Assembly (NCBI GenBank): GCA_900199655.1
Contig: FZRE01000022.1
Coordinates: forward strand, 1-58,556
Direction of reading: 5' to 3'
DNA: 58,556 nucleotides
Origin: Prevotellaceae bacterium KH2P17
GTDB lineage: Bacteria; Bacteroidota; Bacteroidia; Bacteroidales; Bacteroidaceae
In this document: one piece after another, positions 42,037 through 50,713 of the stretch
Layout of the letters: each line of letters starts with the position of its first letter
How positions within the stretch are numbered: position 1 is the stretch's first letter
Made by a program: the position numbers and the translations under genes
The notes under the pieces: generated by a model
Databases searched by the model: none
What the model was told of the DNA's origin: nothing
What the model saw: only the letters and a program-made list of their open reading frames with translations

Positions 42037-42681
42037 TTATTCCTTGTCGTGATGGTGGCAGCAGTGGCCCTCTTCGTGATGGCCGCAGTGGCCGCCGTCG
42101 TGGTTGTGGCAGTGGCCTTCGCCGTGGTTGCCGCAGCACTCTCCGTCGTCTCCGCAGTTGCCGCAGCCGCCTTTGCACGGGTGTTCGCCGCCCAGCATGT
42201 TGGCAAACTGCTCCAGCTCCTCGTTGGTTGCATCGCGGCTCTCGATAATGTGGCCCTTGAAGTTCAGCGTCTTTCCGGCCAGCGGATGGTTGAGGTCCAT
42301 CCTCACCTTGTCGTCTCCGATGGCGAGCACGTGGCCCATGAAGCGGTTGCCGTCTTCGTTCTGCAGCGGCACGATGGCGTCAACGTAGATGTTGGCCTCG
42401 TCGAACTTGCCGTCTACCACGAACATCTCCTTGTCCAGATCGAGCACACGCTCGGCCTCGTAGTCGCCGTAAGCCTGCCCCGGAGTAAGCGTGAAGTCGA
42501 ACTCCTCGCCCTGTGCCAGGCCGGCGACGGCGCTCTCGAAGTCCTCCAGCGTGATGCCGAAACCGCTCAGGAAGGCAAAAGGCTTGTCCTCGGATGTTTG
42601 TTCTATCAGTGTAGGTTCGCCGTCGGTAACGTCGTAGAGCTGATAAGCTACGTTGATGTACTTGTTGGGTTGCTTGTCCAT
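42037..42681 (-). CDS. slyD: SlyD-like FKBP peptidyl-prolyl isomerase with metal-binding tail
   Basis: A 214-residue protein. The FKBP domain (INVAYQLYDVTDGEPTLIEQ ... GQAYGDYEAERVLDLDK) carries an inserted IF chaperone domain between the two halves, as in SlyD; GKTLNFKGHIIESRDATNEE closes the fold. The last 50 residues are His/Cys/Gly-rich (GGHCGHHEEGHCCHHHDKE), able to bind Ni or Zn, as in E. coli SlyD. Likely roles are folding and nickel delivery. Upstream of aroC. Confidence 0.9.
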   Translation of the reverse strand: MDKQPNKYINVAYQLYDVTDGEPTLIEQTSEDKPFAFLSGFGITLEDFESAVAGLAQGEEFDFTLTPGQAYGDYEAERVLDLDKEMFVVDGKFDEANIYVDAIVPLQNEDGNRFMGHVLAIGDDKVRMDLNHPLAGKTLNFKGHIIESRDATNEELEQFANMLGGEHPCKGGCGNCGDDGECCGNHGEGHCHNHDGGHCGHHEEGHCCHHHDKE

Positions 42682-42905
42682 GTCTGTCTGTTAAAAATGA
42701 TTATTCTATGCAAAGGTAATCATTTTAATTCACATTACCCGCATTGGGGCATGTTTTTGCGTAAAGATTTTAAGGCCGGCAGGGCAGGGCGGGGGCGCCG
42801 GCAGACGAGCCGGAACACCCATCACCTACCACCCAACACCCCACATAACGAAAGAAAAATAGGCTTAAATTTGGTGAATTGTTACCGACCGCACGATATT
42901 TTCAC

Positions 42906-43025
42906 TATATTTGTAGCCACAATGCCGAAAGGAAAGAGTTCCTCGGTGTTATTACAATAAGTTTTATTAAAAGTTAGACAGAATTGGAGCCATGAGGAGA
43001 TGCGAAATCCCCTCATGGCTTTTGT
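42906..43025 (+). ncRNA. candidate small RNA with promoter and terminator
   Basis: TATATTTG (42906-42913) is followed by about 105 nt and the perfect 10-bp hairpin AGCCATGAGG/CCTCATGGCT (42988-42997, 43011-43020) plus a T-run. The transcript holds only a 12-codon ORF (MPKGKSSSVLLQ, 42922-42960). The layout matches the minus-strand candidate at 40747-40862. The -33 is poor. Confidence 0.45.
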
Positions 43026-43068
43026 TTGCTCCGCAGCCCCGGGCAAGGGTGCCGGAAGATGCTTTCGG

Positions 43069-43138
43069 GAACTTTCGACAGGTGTGGAACGATTGTGTGA
43101 CAAGTGTCGAATTCATGTGCGACAAGTGTCGAAAGTTC
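43069..43138. repeat. 70-bp palindromic interspersed repeat, copy A
   Basis: Begins GAACTTTCGACA and ends TGCGACAAGTGTCGAAAGTTC, the same length and the same 3' half as copy B (55683-55752). Copy A has diverged in the left arm (GGTGTGGAACGATTGTG), so its terminal inverted repeat is 12 bp. It lies in the spacer upstream of the S8 peptidase gene. Confidence 0.8.
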
Positions 43139-43306
43139 CTGATGCAGTCCTTCAGGCAGATTATACATGAGCGGCAGCACGGCGGAAAGGCGGCTTTTCG
43201 GGCCATTCCGCAGGTGTTCTGTCCGGACGGTCAATCGTTTTGTCGTTTTTGCAGAAATGTTTCCGGAGGCTTGGGCGTGTGGATTTTTTTCGTTTACTTT
43301 GCACTC

Positions 43307-45499
43307 ATGAAGCAGTTCTTACTCACTTTGCTCTGCTTGATGGCACTGGGCGCCTACGGCCAGAAGGGCGATTACACCAAGATGTCGCACCTGGTGCGCC
43401 GGCTGGCGGTGCAGAACAGCAGTCCCACCCGCAGCCTGCCGTCGCTGCAGGGCAGGCGTCCGCGGCAGGTGTGTGCCTTCGTCAAGATAAATGCCGACGG
43501 CGACGGCGTGCTCAGCAGCTACGGATGCAGCAAGCTGGCGCGCGTGGGCAACATCTACATAGCCGCCGTTCCGGTGCATCGTATTGCTCCGCTGAGCCTC
43601 GACAGGCGCGTAGTACGCATCGAAGCAGAGCAGGGCAAGCGCCTTGCCATGGACTCCACGGCTCTGCACCTCAATGCCCGGCAGGCCTACCGGGGGCAGA
43701 ATCTGCCGCGTGCCTATACCGGCAAGGGCGTGGTAGTGGGCGTGCAGGACATCGGCTTCGACCTCACGCACCCCAATTTCTACGACTCCACGGCCACCGA
43801 CTACCGCATCCGGCGGTTCTGGGATCAGCTTTCGACCGACACGGCAGGCAGTTCGCTGTACGTGGGAGCCGAATACGTGGGCCGCGAAGCACTGCTGGCC
43901 TACGCCCATTCGCGCGACGGACTGGACCAGACCCACGGCACCCACACCCTGGGTATTGCTGCCGGCAGCGGCTACAACTCGCCCTATAGGGGCATGGCGT
44001 GGGAGAGCGACATCTGCATTGTGAGCAATGCGTCGGGCGAAGACGCACCTTATATAAATAAGGAGGACATCGGCAAGTACACCTATGCTACCGATGCGCT
44101 CGGCTTCAAGTACATTTTCGACTATGCGCAGCAGGCAGGCAAGCCCTGCGTAGTGTCCTTCAGCGAGGGCTCGGACCAAGACTTTCGCGGCGACGACGTG
44201 CTTTACTACGAGCTGATTGACCAGCTCGTGGGCCCCGGCCGCATACTGGTAGTGTCGGCAGGCAACGACGGCATGCGCCGCAACTACTTCCGCAAGCCGG
44301 CCGGACAGGCATCGGCAGGCTCGTTTGTTACCGCCGACGGCAACTCTGTTCACTTCCTGGTCAAGGCCCGCCGGCCTGTAACCGTAAGCCTGAAGGTGTA
44401 CGGCGCCCAGCCTGAAACCATCCCGCTCGCCTCCGCCACCATAACGGCAGCGCCCGATTCGGTGTACGTCGACACCCTTGCCATCGGCAGCGGGCAGTAC
44501 GTGGTTGATGCTTCGGCCTACCCGTCGTGCTACGACGCCGGCGAGACTGTGTACGAGGTGTACTTGCAGGGGCCGCAGGGCATGGGCAAGGAGGTGCCGC
44601 TGTCGGTTGAGATAACGGGCAGCGAAGCCGATGCCGAGCTGTATAGCCTGACGGGAAACCTGGTTACCAACGCCCTCGACAGCCGCCTCTGCGCGGGCGA
44701 GAGCTATGCCGGCATCCTCTCGCCGGCCAGTGCGCCGCAGGTAATCTGCGTGGGGGCGTCGTCGTATCGCACGCAGTTTACCAACTACAAGGGCGACGTG
44801 CAGGTTTACAATCAGGGCACCAACGGCGCGCGGGCACCCTATTCGTCGGTGGGGCCCACCTTCGACGGGCGCGTGAAACCCGACGTGCTGGCTCCCGGCA
44901 CCAATGTTGTTTCAAGTTATTCGAGCTACTATCTGGAGCATCATCCCGATGCACGCGACATCAATTCGGACGTTGCACACTTCTGTTTCAACGGCCGCAC
45001 CTACGCCTGGAACAGCAATTCGGGAACCTCCATGGCTGCTCCCGTGGCGGCGGGAGCCATCGCGCTGTGGCTGGAAGCTAACCCCCGGCTGTCTCCGGAC
45101 GATATCCGAGGCATCCTGAGCCGTACCTGCACGCGGGCCGACAGCGCCTCAATCTATCCCAATAACCTTGAAGGCTACGGCCAGATTGACGTCTATCGCG
45201 GGCTGCTCGACATTCTCCGGCTCGACGGCATCAACGGTCTTTCCACCGTGCAGCCGGTCTCGGTGCAGGTTGTTCCGCAGGTGGGCGGCCGCGTTTCCAT
45301 CCGTTTCGATGCACGGCAGGAGCGCAGCTTCGGCGTAAGAGTTTACGCTGCGTCGGGCGCCTTGATGCTTAGCAAGTCGTTCCCGGCCGGTTCCGAGCGT
45401 TACGAACTCGACCTCTCGGCCCTCGGTCACGGCGTTTTTGCAGTGCAGGTAAACGGCGGCACCAAGTCCACCACGGGCTCCACGCTCGTAAGGATGTAG
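43307..45499 (+). CDS. secreted S8 (subtilisin-like) peptidase with C-terminal T9SS-like domain
   Basis: A 730-residue protein from the ATG at 43307; a longer frame (42992) has no signal at its start. Signal peptide MKQFLLTLLCLMALGAYGQ. Catalytic triad: D148 (VGVQDIGFD), H210 (THGTHTLG), S575 (SGTSMAAPVAAG). The last 75 residues (FGVRVYAASGALMLSKSF ... LDLSALGHGVFAVQV) resemble the type A sorting domain of the type IX secretion system. The weak -7 TTACTTTG (43294-43301) lies close to the start. Probably outer-surface or secreted. Confidence 0.88.
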   Translation: MKQFLLTLLCLMALGAYGQKGDYTKMSHLVRRLAVQNSSPTRSLPSLQGRRPRQVCAFVKINADGDGVLSSYGCSKLARVGNIYIAAVPVHRIAPLSLDRRVVRIEAEQGKRLAMDSTALHLNARQAYRGQNLPRAYTGKGVVVGVQDIGFDLTHPNFYDSTATDYRIRRFWDQLSTDTAGSSLYVGAEYVGREALLAYAHSRDGLDQTHGTHTLGIAAGSGYNSPYRGMAWESDICIVSNASGEDAPYINKEDIGKYTYATDALGFKYIFDYAQQAGKPCVVSFSEGSDQDFRGDDVLYYELIDQLVGPGRILVVSAGNDGMRRNYFRKPAGQASAGSFVTADGNSVHFLVKARRPVTVSLKVYGAQPETIPLASATITAAPDSVYVDTLAIGSGQYVVDASAYPSCYDAGETVYEVYLQGPQGMGKEVPLSVEITGSEADAELYSLTGNLVTNALDSRLCAGESYAGILSPASAPQVICVGASSYRTQFTNYKGDVQVYNQGTNGARAPYSSVGPTFDGRVKPDVLAPGTNVVSSYSSYYLEHHPDARDINSDVAHFCFNGRTYAWNSNSGTSMAAPVAAGAIALWLEANPRLSPDDIRGILSRTCTRADSASIYPNNLEGYGQIDVYRGLLDILRLDGINGLSTVQPVSVQVVPQVGGRVSIRFDARQERSFGVRVYAASGALMLSKSFPAGSERYELDLSALGHGVFAVQVNGGTKSTTGSTLVRM

Positions 45500-45569
45500 G
45501 TCCCAGGGCAGGCTGCAGCCGCGTTTTCCCCATTTATAGGTATTCTGTCAAAATCACTATTTATTGGTA

Positions 45570-45600
45570 TTGCGGCCTTGTCTTTTTGTCTTTATCTTTG
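45570..45600 (+). promoter_or_regulatory. flavodoxin operon promoter
   Basis: TTG (45570-45572), 20 nt, TATCTTTG (45593-45600), 42 nt before the ATG at 45643. Confidence 0.65.
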
Positions 45601-45642
45601 CAATCGTAATCAGAATAAAAACAAAAAAGCATAACAAGCAAA

Positions 45643-46137
45643 ATGAAAAAGACGATTGTAGTTTACGGTTCATCAACGGGAACGTGCGAAACGCTGGCCC
45701 AGACCATCGGCGAAAAGCTGGGTGCAGAAGTTGTAAACGTAGCAGAACTCACCGAAGAGCAGGTTACCGGGGCCGGGAATCTGATACTCGGAACCTCTAC
45801 CTGGGGAGCAGGCGACATGCAGGACGACTGGTACGACGGTGTAAAAAAGCTCAAGAACGCCGGCCTGAGCGGCAAGACAGTGGCCCTCTTCGGCTGTGGA
45901 GACAGCGAATCTTACGCCGATACGTTCTGCGGAGGCATGCGTGAACTGCGCGATGCGGCCCAAGAGGCCGGGGCAAACGTGCTCGACGGCGTTGCTGCCG
46001 ATGGCTACACATTCGACGACAGCGCTGCTGTGGAAGACGGAAAGTTCGTAGGACTGGCGCTCGACGACCTCAACGAGAGTGACAAGACCGAGGAGCGAAT
46101 CGACGCCTGGATAGCACAGATAAGCCCGAACCTATGA
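45643..46137 (+). CDS. fldA: flavodoxin
   Basis: A 164-residue FMN electron carrier. The phosphate loop YGSSTGTCETLA (8-19) and the FMN-stacking segments GTSTWGAGDMQDDW and GCGDSESYADTFCGG are intact, as in long-chain flavodoxins. It can replace ferredoxin under iron limitation. It overlaps the DUF2023 gene by 4 nt, a regular pairing in Bacteroidetes. Confidence 0.95.
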   Translation: MKKTIVVYGSSTGTCETLAQTIGEKLGAEVVNVAELTEEQVTGAGNLILGTSTWGAGDMQDDWYDGVKKLKNAGLSGKTVALFGCGDSESYADTFCGGMRELRDAAQEAGANVLDGVAADGYTFDDSAAVEDGKFVGLALDDLNESDKTEERIDAWIAQISPNL

Positions 46138-46487
46138 TGACGCCCGCCGACCTCAAGGTTCTGATGAACCATATCTACGAATACCGCAAGGGTGTTAGGC
46201 AGCTGGTGCTCTATACCTGCAATGCCAGATATGAGGAATTTGCCGTCGACAGGCTCACGCGTCAGGGCATCGGCTACGTCATCCAGCCAGTGGGAAACAG
46301 CCGGGTGAACCTGTTCTTCGGCCGCAAGGAGTGTCTCGACGCCATCCGGCTCATGGTAACAAAGCCGCTCAACCGGCTCACGCCCGAAGAAGATTTCATC
46401 CTCGGAGCCCTGCTGGGCTATGATATCCGCGTGCAGTGCGAGCGCTATTGCCAGCGTAAATGCCACACCTGCCACCGTGCCATATAG
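46134..46487 (+). CDS. DUF2023 family protein
   Basis: A 117-residue protein (LKVLMNHIYEYRKGVRQLVL; FFGRKECLDAIRLMVTKPLN) of the DUF2023 family, which follows flavodoxin in this phylum. Four Cys near the C-terminus (CERYCQRKCHTCH) could bind metal or a cluster. The strict pairing suggests a flavodoxin partner, but function is unproven. A terminator follows after 94 nt. Confidence 0.85.
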   Translation: MMTPADLKVLMNHIYEYRKGVRQLVLYTCNARYEEFAVDRLTRQGIGYVIQPVGNSRVNLFFGRKECLDAIRLMVTKPLNRLTPEEDFILGALLGYDIRVQCERYCQRKCHTCHRAI

Positions 46488-46580
46488 CCTTCCGGCCTTT
46501 CAATCATCATAAACAATAGGATAGATTCTTTAATCTTGTTCGCTAAGTAAAATTCATAATGTTTTTGTATAATATGTAAT

Positions 46581-46605
46581 AGCCTCGCTGCGAAGCGGGG
46601 CTTTT
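46581..46605 (+). terminator. flavodoxin-DUF2023 terminator
   Basis: AGCCTCGCT/AGCGGGGCT pair around GCGA with one G-T pair and are followed by T4. Confidence 0.75.
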
Positions 46606-46723
46606 ACGTTTGCCACTAATGTCTTGTTTTTTATTTTGGAACATTCGAAGAACCGAGAGGAAACCGACGGGCGAGAGAGTTGCTTCTAATGGTGTTGTGC
46701 GGTAGGCTGGCTGGGTGTTTTGT

Positions 46724-47110
46724 TTTGTCAAGAAATGATGCCTGAAAACGGTGCAACGGGAATGCGCGAAATAGGAAATGGGAGGGTGGTTGCAGCCTTC
46801 GGAATACGTGGAAACGATGGGTTGATGTCCGGAGGATGTGCTTCGGGCGTCTTGAAGGATAGCTCCAACAAGGCAAAAGGATAGCTCCAACACGCCGAAA
46901 GGATAGCTTCGGGCGGCTTGAAAATATACTTCGACGGGGCAAAAAACGATGTGGAAGGCTCTTGTTTCAACCCGTTTTGCCCCTGATTTTTATCGTTGGA
47001 AATACAAGTTTCTGATAATCAGCAAATTAAACAACGGCCCCAGATTTGCGTATTTGCGGTCATCCGGCAGGCTGGTGGCAAATATCGCAAGCACGCGAAG
47101 GCTTTTGTTA
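46724..47110. repeat. composite intergenic element, short copy, with 4-unit array (array 6)
   Basis: Same order as the element at 38042-38735: left flank (46724-46802, TTTGTCAAGAAA, GAAAACGGTGCA), array (units at 46851, 46873, 46895, 46917, 22 bp apart) and right flank (47010-47110: GATAATCAGC, TTTGCGTATTTGCGG, CGCAAGCACGCGA). It is about 307 bp shorter than the long copy, and 13 fewer 22-bp units would account for 286 bp. The rest of 46488-47243 shows no gene. Confidence 0.85.
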
Positions 47111-47243
47111 AATAAAATGTCGGGCGTTTCTTGCCGCATTCTGCCTGTCGGTCGGGTGGCGGATGATGGGTGGCGAGTGGTGGAAGTAGGGCGATGAAGT
47201 GAAAAATGTACGTTAAAAAATGCGCTTCTATCAAAATCTTTAT

Positions 47244-47251
47244 TATCTTTG
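47244..47251 (+). promoter_or_regulatory. promoter of the small membrane protein gene
   Basis: TATCTTTG, giving a 5' leader of about 130 nt before 47388; the leader contains GC-rich hairpin potential (GGGGCCGAAAGGCCGGC at about 47330). The -33 is poor. Confidence 0.5.
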
Positions 47252-47387
47252 CAGGGTGTATGCAGGCACTGTCTGCCGCCCATCGTCCGCGTGGTTGCAT
47301 CTCCGCATGGCTTGAATGCAAGACAGAGCGGGGCCGAAAGGCCGGCTGCTGCACGGAAACTGAAAAGAAACAAAAAACATAACACAA

Positions 47388-47606
47388 ATGAGTACAGGTT
47401 TAATCGGGCTAATCGCCCTGTTCGTTATCGCCCTTGTAGGCTGGGCCGTTTGCGAATTCAAGGCCGGCAACGTGGTCTACAAACGTAACGAGGAGGAAGA
47501 GAAAGAACTCCGGGAGTTTGAGAAAGTAGGTGAAGAAGGCTACAAGGAAATGAACCTCCGCGAGCTTATCAAGCATAATTCAACCAAAGGCTACAAGGCC
47601 ATTTAA
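47388..47606 (+). CDS. small membrane-anchored hypothetical protein
   Basis: A 72-residue protein: one N-terminal membrane helix (GLIGLIALFVIALVGWAVCE) and a charged cytoplasmic tail (EEEEKELREFEKVGEEGYKE) ending TKGYKAI. No family recognised. It lies 12 nt upstream of the M48 peptidase gene and is likely co-expressed, so it could be a partner or adaptor. Confidence 0.65.
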   Translation: MSTGLIGLIALFVIALVGWAVCEFKAGNVVYKRNEEEEKELREFEKVGEEGYKEMNLRELIKHNSTKGYKAI

Positions 47607-47618
47607 ACAATTAGAGAG

Positions 47619-48539
47619 ATGATAAAGCAAGCAAGAATCTTATTGCTCGTGATGGCAACTGCCCTGCTGGCAGCCTGCGGAACCACGAGAACAGTGCCCA
47701 TTACCGGCCGCAAGCAAAGTTTGCTGGTGAGCGATGAGCAGATTTTGAGCCTGAGTAATCAGGAGTACACCAAATACATGGCAAGTGCCAAGAAGTCTAC
47801 CAGCTCTACCAACACGGCCATGGTTAGGCGCGTGGGCCAGCGGCTGGCCAATGCCGTGGAAACGTATCTGCGCAACAACGGCCTGGCAAACGAGGTGAAG
47901 CAGTACAGCTGGGAGTTCAACCTCGTGCAGGACAAGGCCGCCAACGCTTTCTGTATGCCCGGTGGCAAGATTGTGGTGTATGAAGGGCTGCTGCCATATA
48001 CGCAGAGCGAGGCCGGACTGGCCATCGTACTGGGCCACGAGATAGCCCATGCAGTGGCCAAGCACAGTGCCGAGCAGATGAGCAAACAGATACGCCAGCA
48101 GTACGGTACGCAGATTGTAGGCACCATTCTCAACTCTGCCGTAGGCTCCGGCGTTGGCGACATAGCCGCCGTGGTGGCCCAGCAGGGCTTTCAGTTCCGC
48201 AACCTGAAGTACAGCCGCGACAACGAGAGCGAGGCCGACCACATGGGACTCATCTTTGCTGCCATGGCAGGTTACGACCCGCAGGTGGCCATTCCGTTCT
48301 GGACGCGCATGTCAGGCGGCAAGGGAAACAGTAGCGACGTGTTCTCCGACCACCCGTCGGATGCCAAGCGCATTGCCGCTCTGGAGCGCGAAATGCCCGA
48401 GGCATTGGAGTATTACAAGGCCGCCGGCGGCAAGGTAACAACGCCTACGACGACCAAGAAGTCAGCCTCTAAAACGGCGAAGAAGACCACCACGAAGAAA
48501 AACGTGGGCACAATATCGGCTTCCAGCCTGTATAAATAA
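47619..48539 (+). CDS. M48-family metallopeptidase, lipoprotein
   Basis: A 306-residue lipoprotein protease (signal ILLLVMATALLAACGTT, lipobox Cys). The zinc motif HEIAH is at 140-144 within VLGHEIAHAVAKHSAE; the third ligand is probably the Glu in DNESEADHMGL. The domain resembles the Oma1/BepA group that acts on envelope proteins. The C-terminus is Lys/Thr-rich (KSASKTAKKTTTKKNVG). Downstream of the 72-residue membrane protein. Confidence 0.9.
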   Translation: MIKQARILLLVMATALLAACGTTRTVPITGRKQSLLVSDEQILSLSNQEYTKYMASAKKSTSSTNTAMVRRVGQRLANAVETYLRNNGLANEVKQYSWEFNLVQDKAANAFCMPGGKIVVYEGLLPYTQSEAGLAIVLGHEIAHAVAKHSAEQMSKQIRQQYGTQIVGTILNSAVGSGVGDIAAVVAQQGFQFRNLKYSRDNESEADHMGLIFAAMAGYDPQVAIPFWTRMSGGKGNSSDVFSDHPSDAKRIAALEREMPEALEYYKAAGGKVTTPTTTKKSASKTAKKTTTKKNVGTISASSLYK

Positions 48540-48606
48540 ACATGCAGGCAGGCCGTGCAGGTTCTTCAAGTGCCTGTTCAGCCAAACCGAAACCCATCAA
48601 CAAACT

Positions 48607-48676
48607 GACCCCGAAAGGCGTCTGCCCGCGCCAGGTTCGTATAACGGACTTGGCGGCGAGGTGGCCTTTCGGGGTC
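48607..48676. terminator. structured element between convergent genes
   Basis: GACCCCGAAAGGC (48607-48619) and GCCTTTCGGGGTC (48664-48676) form a perfect 13-bp stem; inside, CGCCAGGTTCG and CGGACTTGGCG pair with G-U pairs. A 70-nt symmetric fold between the M48 peptidase and amrS stops. Bidirectional terminator, or a structured RNA, without a clear T-run. Confidence 0.45.
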
Positions 48677-48718
48677 GGTTGCGTGTAAAGGGTTCGTAAA
48701 ACGGGGCGTCGGCTCACG

Positions 48719-49606
48719 TCATACGTTGCCGAGGTAAATGTGGCTGATGCCCTCGCGTGCGGCGATGTCTCTGGCCTGGCGGAGCGTATCGAGCGGAGTG
48801 GGGCGGAGATGTTGCAGCTTGTGGTGCGGAAAAAACCGACTTATGTGCAGCGGGTTGGCACCAAAGCCGTTGGCAACGAGCCATTGGCACATGCGCCCAA
48901 ACAGCTCCATGTCGTCGTTCACGGTGGGTATCATGAGGTTGGTTATCTCTACCCACACGCCGGCTGCCTGCAGTTGCAGCAGCGTGTTGAGCACGGGCTG
49001 CAGGCTGCCTCCGCACACCCGGCGGTAGATATCATCGGAGAAAGCCTTGAGGTCTATGTTGGCGGCATCGAGCCAGGGCGCGAGATCGGCCAGCGGGCGG
49101 GGCTCCACGTAGCCTGCAGAAACCAGTACGTTGAGCATGCCCTGCCGGTGAGCCAGGCTTGCCGTATCGCGTACATATTCTATATAGGTAAGAGGTTCGG
49201 TGTAGGTGTAGGCTATGATGGGTGCCGGCTGGTACCGGTCGGCGGGCAGTTCGCGGCGGGCCATGGCCACGATGTCGGCCGGCGCGTACTCTGCAGTGTA
49301 CACCTCGCCCGGCCGTGCCTGCGAGATGTCATGGTTCTGGCAGTTCAGGCAGCGGAAGTTACAGCCCGTGCAGGCCAGCGAGAGGCAGCGGGAACCGGGA
49401 TGAAATGCACGGAGCGGCTTCTTTTCTATCGGGTCTATGGCCAGTGCGCAGGGGCGTCCGTAGACTTCGGAGTACAGCTTTCCGTCCCGGCAGAGGCGAC
49501 TTCGGCAGATGCCCCGCTGGCCCTCGCGAATGTGGCAGCGGTGCGGACAGAGGTCGCAAACTACGCCATCGGCCGTTGGGTGATAGTATTCAGCTTCTTT
49601 CATCAC
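48719..49606 (-). CDS. amrS: AmmeMemoRadiSam system radical SAM enzyme AmrS
   Basis: A 295-residue radical SAM enzyme. Extra Cys sites at the N-terminus (CDLCPHRC, C17/C20/C24, then GICRSR C34) precede the cluster motif CNFRCLNC (C82, C86, C89). ITNLMIPTVNDD and FHPHHKL-like RFFPHHKLQHLRPT fit the AmrS family, relatives of PFL-activating enzymes. The reaction is unknown. It ends an operon that also encodes its Memo and AMMECR1 partners, 32 nt after butyrate kinase. Confidence 0.9.
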   Translation of the reverse strand: MMKEAEYYHPTADGVVCDLCPHRCHIREGQRGICRSRLCRDGKLYSEVYGRPCALAIDPIEKKPLRAFHPGSRCLSLACTGCNFRCLNCQNHDISQARPGEVYTAEYAPADIVAMARRELPADRYQPAPIIAYTYTEPLTYIEYVRDTASLAHRQGMLNVLVSAGYVEPRPLADLAPWLDAANIDLKAFSDDIYRRVCGGSLQPVLNTLLQLQAAGVWVEITNLMIPTVNDDMELFGRMCQWLVANGFGANPLHISRFFPHHKLQHLRPTPLDTLRQARDIAAREGISHIYLGNV

Positions 49607-49638
49607 TTCATTCTTAGTGCCCGCTTGCCCACGGCAGG

Positions 49639-50703
49639 CTATTCGTAGACCTTGGCTTCGCGCTCGCCTTGCAGCACGGCAAGGGCATTCTCGGCCAGAG
49701 CCAGCATCTCGTTCTCACCCGGGTACACGTAGGTTGGCGCCAGCCACTCTATGCGCTTGCGCAGGTTTTCCACCACGTAGGCCGAGCGGGCCATGCCGCC
49801 AGTTAGCAGTATGGCGTCCGGGCGGCCCTCAATCACGGCCCCCTCCGCTACAATGGCCTTGGCCGTGTGCCAAATCATGGCGTCTACGATGAGCTTGGCA
49901 TGCTCGTCGCCGTCGGCTATCCGTCGGCCAATCTCCTTCATGTTGTTGGTTCCCAGATGGGCTGTAAGCCCCGCGCCGCCGGCCACCCGCCTGAGCAACT
50001 CATCCTGTGAGAACCGTCCGCTGAAGCAGAGGCGGATGAGGTCGGCCGCCGGCAGCGAGCCTGCCCGTTCGGGCGAGAAGGGTCCCTCGCCGTCGAGCGC
50101 GTTGTTGGCGTCTATGGCCCGCCCCCTGACATGTGCCGCAATGGAGATTCCCCCGCCCAAGTGGCAGATGATGAGGCGCAGCGCTTCGTACGTTGTTCCG
50201 TGCTCGCGGGCAAAGCGGCGGGCAATGGCCTTCTGGTTCAGTGCGTGCCAGATGCAGATGCGGGGCAGCATGGGCGAGCCGCTGATGCGTGCCAGCGGCG
50301 AGAGTTCGTCGACCGTTCCGGGGTCTGCCATGAAGCTCTGGCATCCCGATATGGCCGCAGCCATGTCGTAGGCGATGAGGCAACCGAGGTCGCAGGCATG
50401 CTGGTGGAGGGCGTTGCGGCTGTCGTCCATCATCTTGTCGTTGATGCGGTACACGCCGCTCTCAACCGGTTTGGCCAGTCCGCCGCGGCCTATCACGGCG
50501 TCGAAGTCCATTGGTATGCCTCTGTTTGCCAGTTCCTGGGCCACGAGTCGTTCGCGGAAAGGCAGCTGGTCGGCTACTCGCTCAAAGTGGCTGAGCTCTT
50601 CGAGCGAGTGTGCAATGTCCGTTACGAACACCTGCTGTTCGTCTTCGTAAACGGCAATCTTGGTAGATGTAGAACCTGGATTAATGACTAAAATGTGTTT
50701 CAT
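49639..50703 (-). CDS. buk: butyrate kinase
   Basis: A 354-residue acetokinase-family enzyme making butyrate (or branched short acids) and ATP from the acyl phosphate. The ATG at 50703 gives the family start MKHILVINPGSTSTKIAVYE; a start at 50742 would be 13 residues longer. IICHLGGGISIAAHVRGRAI and LLTGGMARSAYVVENL are signatures. It lies 10 nt after ptb. Confidence 0.94.
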   Translation of the reverse strand: MKHILVINPGSTSTKIAVYEDEQQVFVTDIAHSLEELSHFERVADQLPFRERLVAQELANRGIPMDFDAVIGRGGLAKPVESGVYRINDKMMDDSRNALHQHACDLGCLIAYDMAAAISGCQSFMADPGTVDELSPLARISGSPMLPRICIWHALNQKAIARRFAREHGTTYEALRLIICHLGGGISIAAHVRGRAIDANNALDGEGPFSPERAGSLPAADLIRLCFSGRFSQDELLRRVAGGAGLTAHLGTNNMKEIGRRIADGDEHAKLIVDAMIWHTAKAIVAEGAVIEGRPDAILLTGGMARSAYVVENLRKRIEWLAPTYVYPGENEMLALAENALAVLQGEREAKVYE

Positions 50704-50713
50704 AGTGTATGAT

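Noticed and set aside
42049..42960. 303-codon ORF on the plus strand
   Set aside because: It is antisense to the SlyD-like gene for most of its length and ends in the candidate small RNA; no motif.
42992..43306. Longer N-terminus for the S8 peptidase
   Set aside because: The frame runs through the 70-bp repeat and a terminator, while the ATG at 43307 gives a clean signal peptide.
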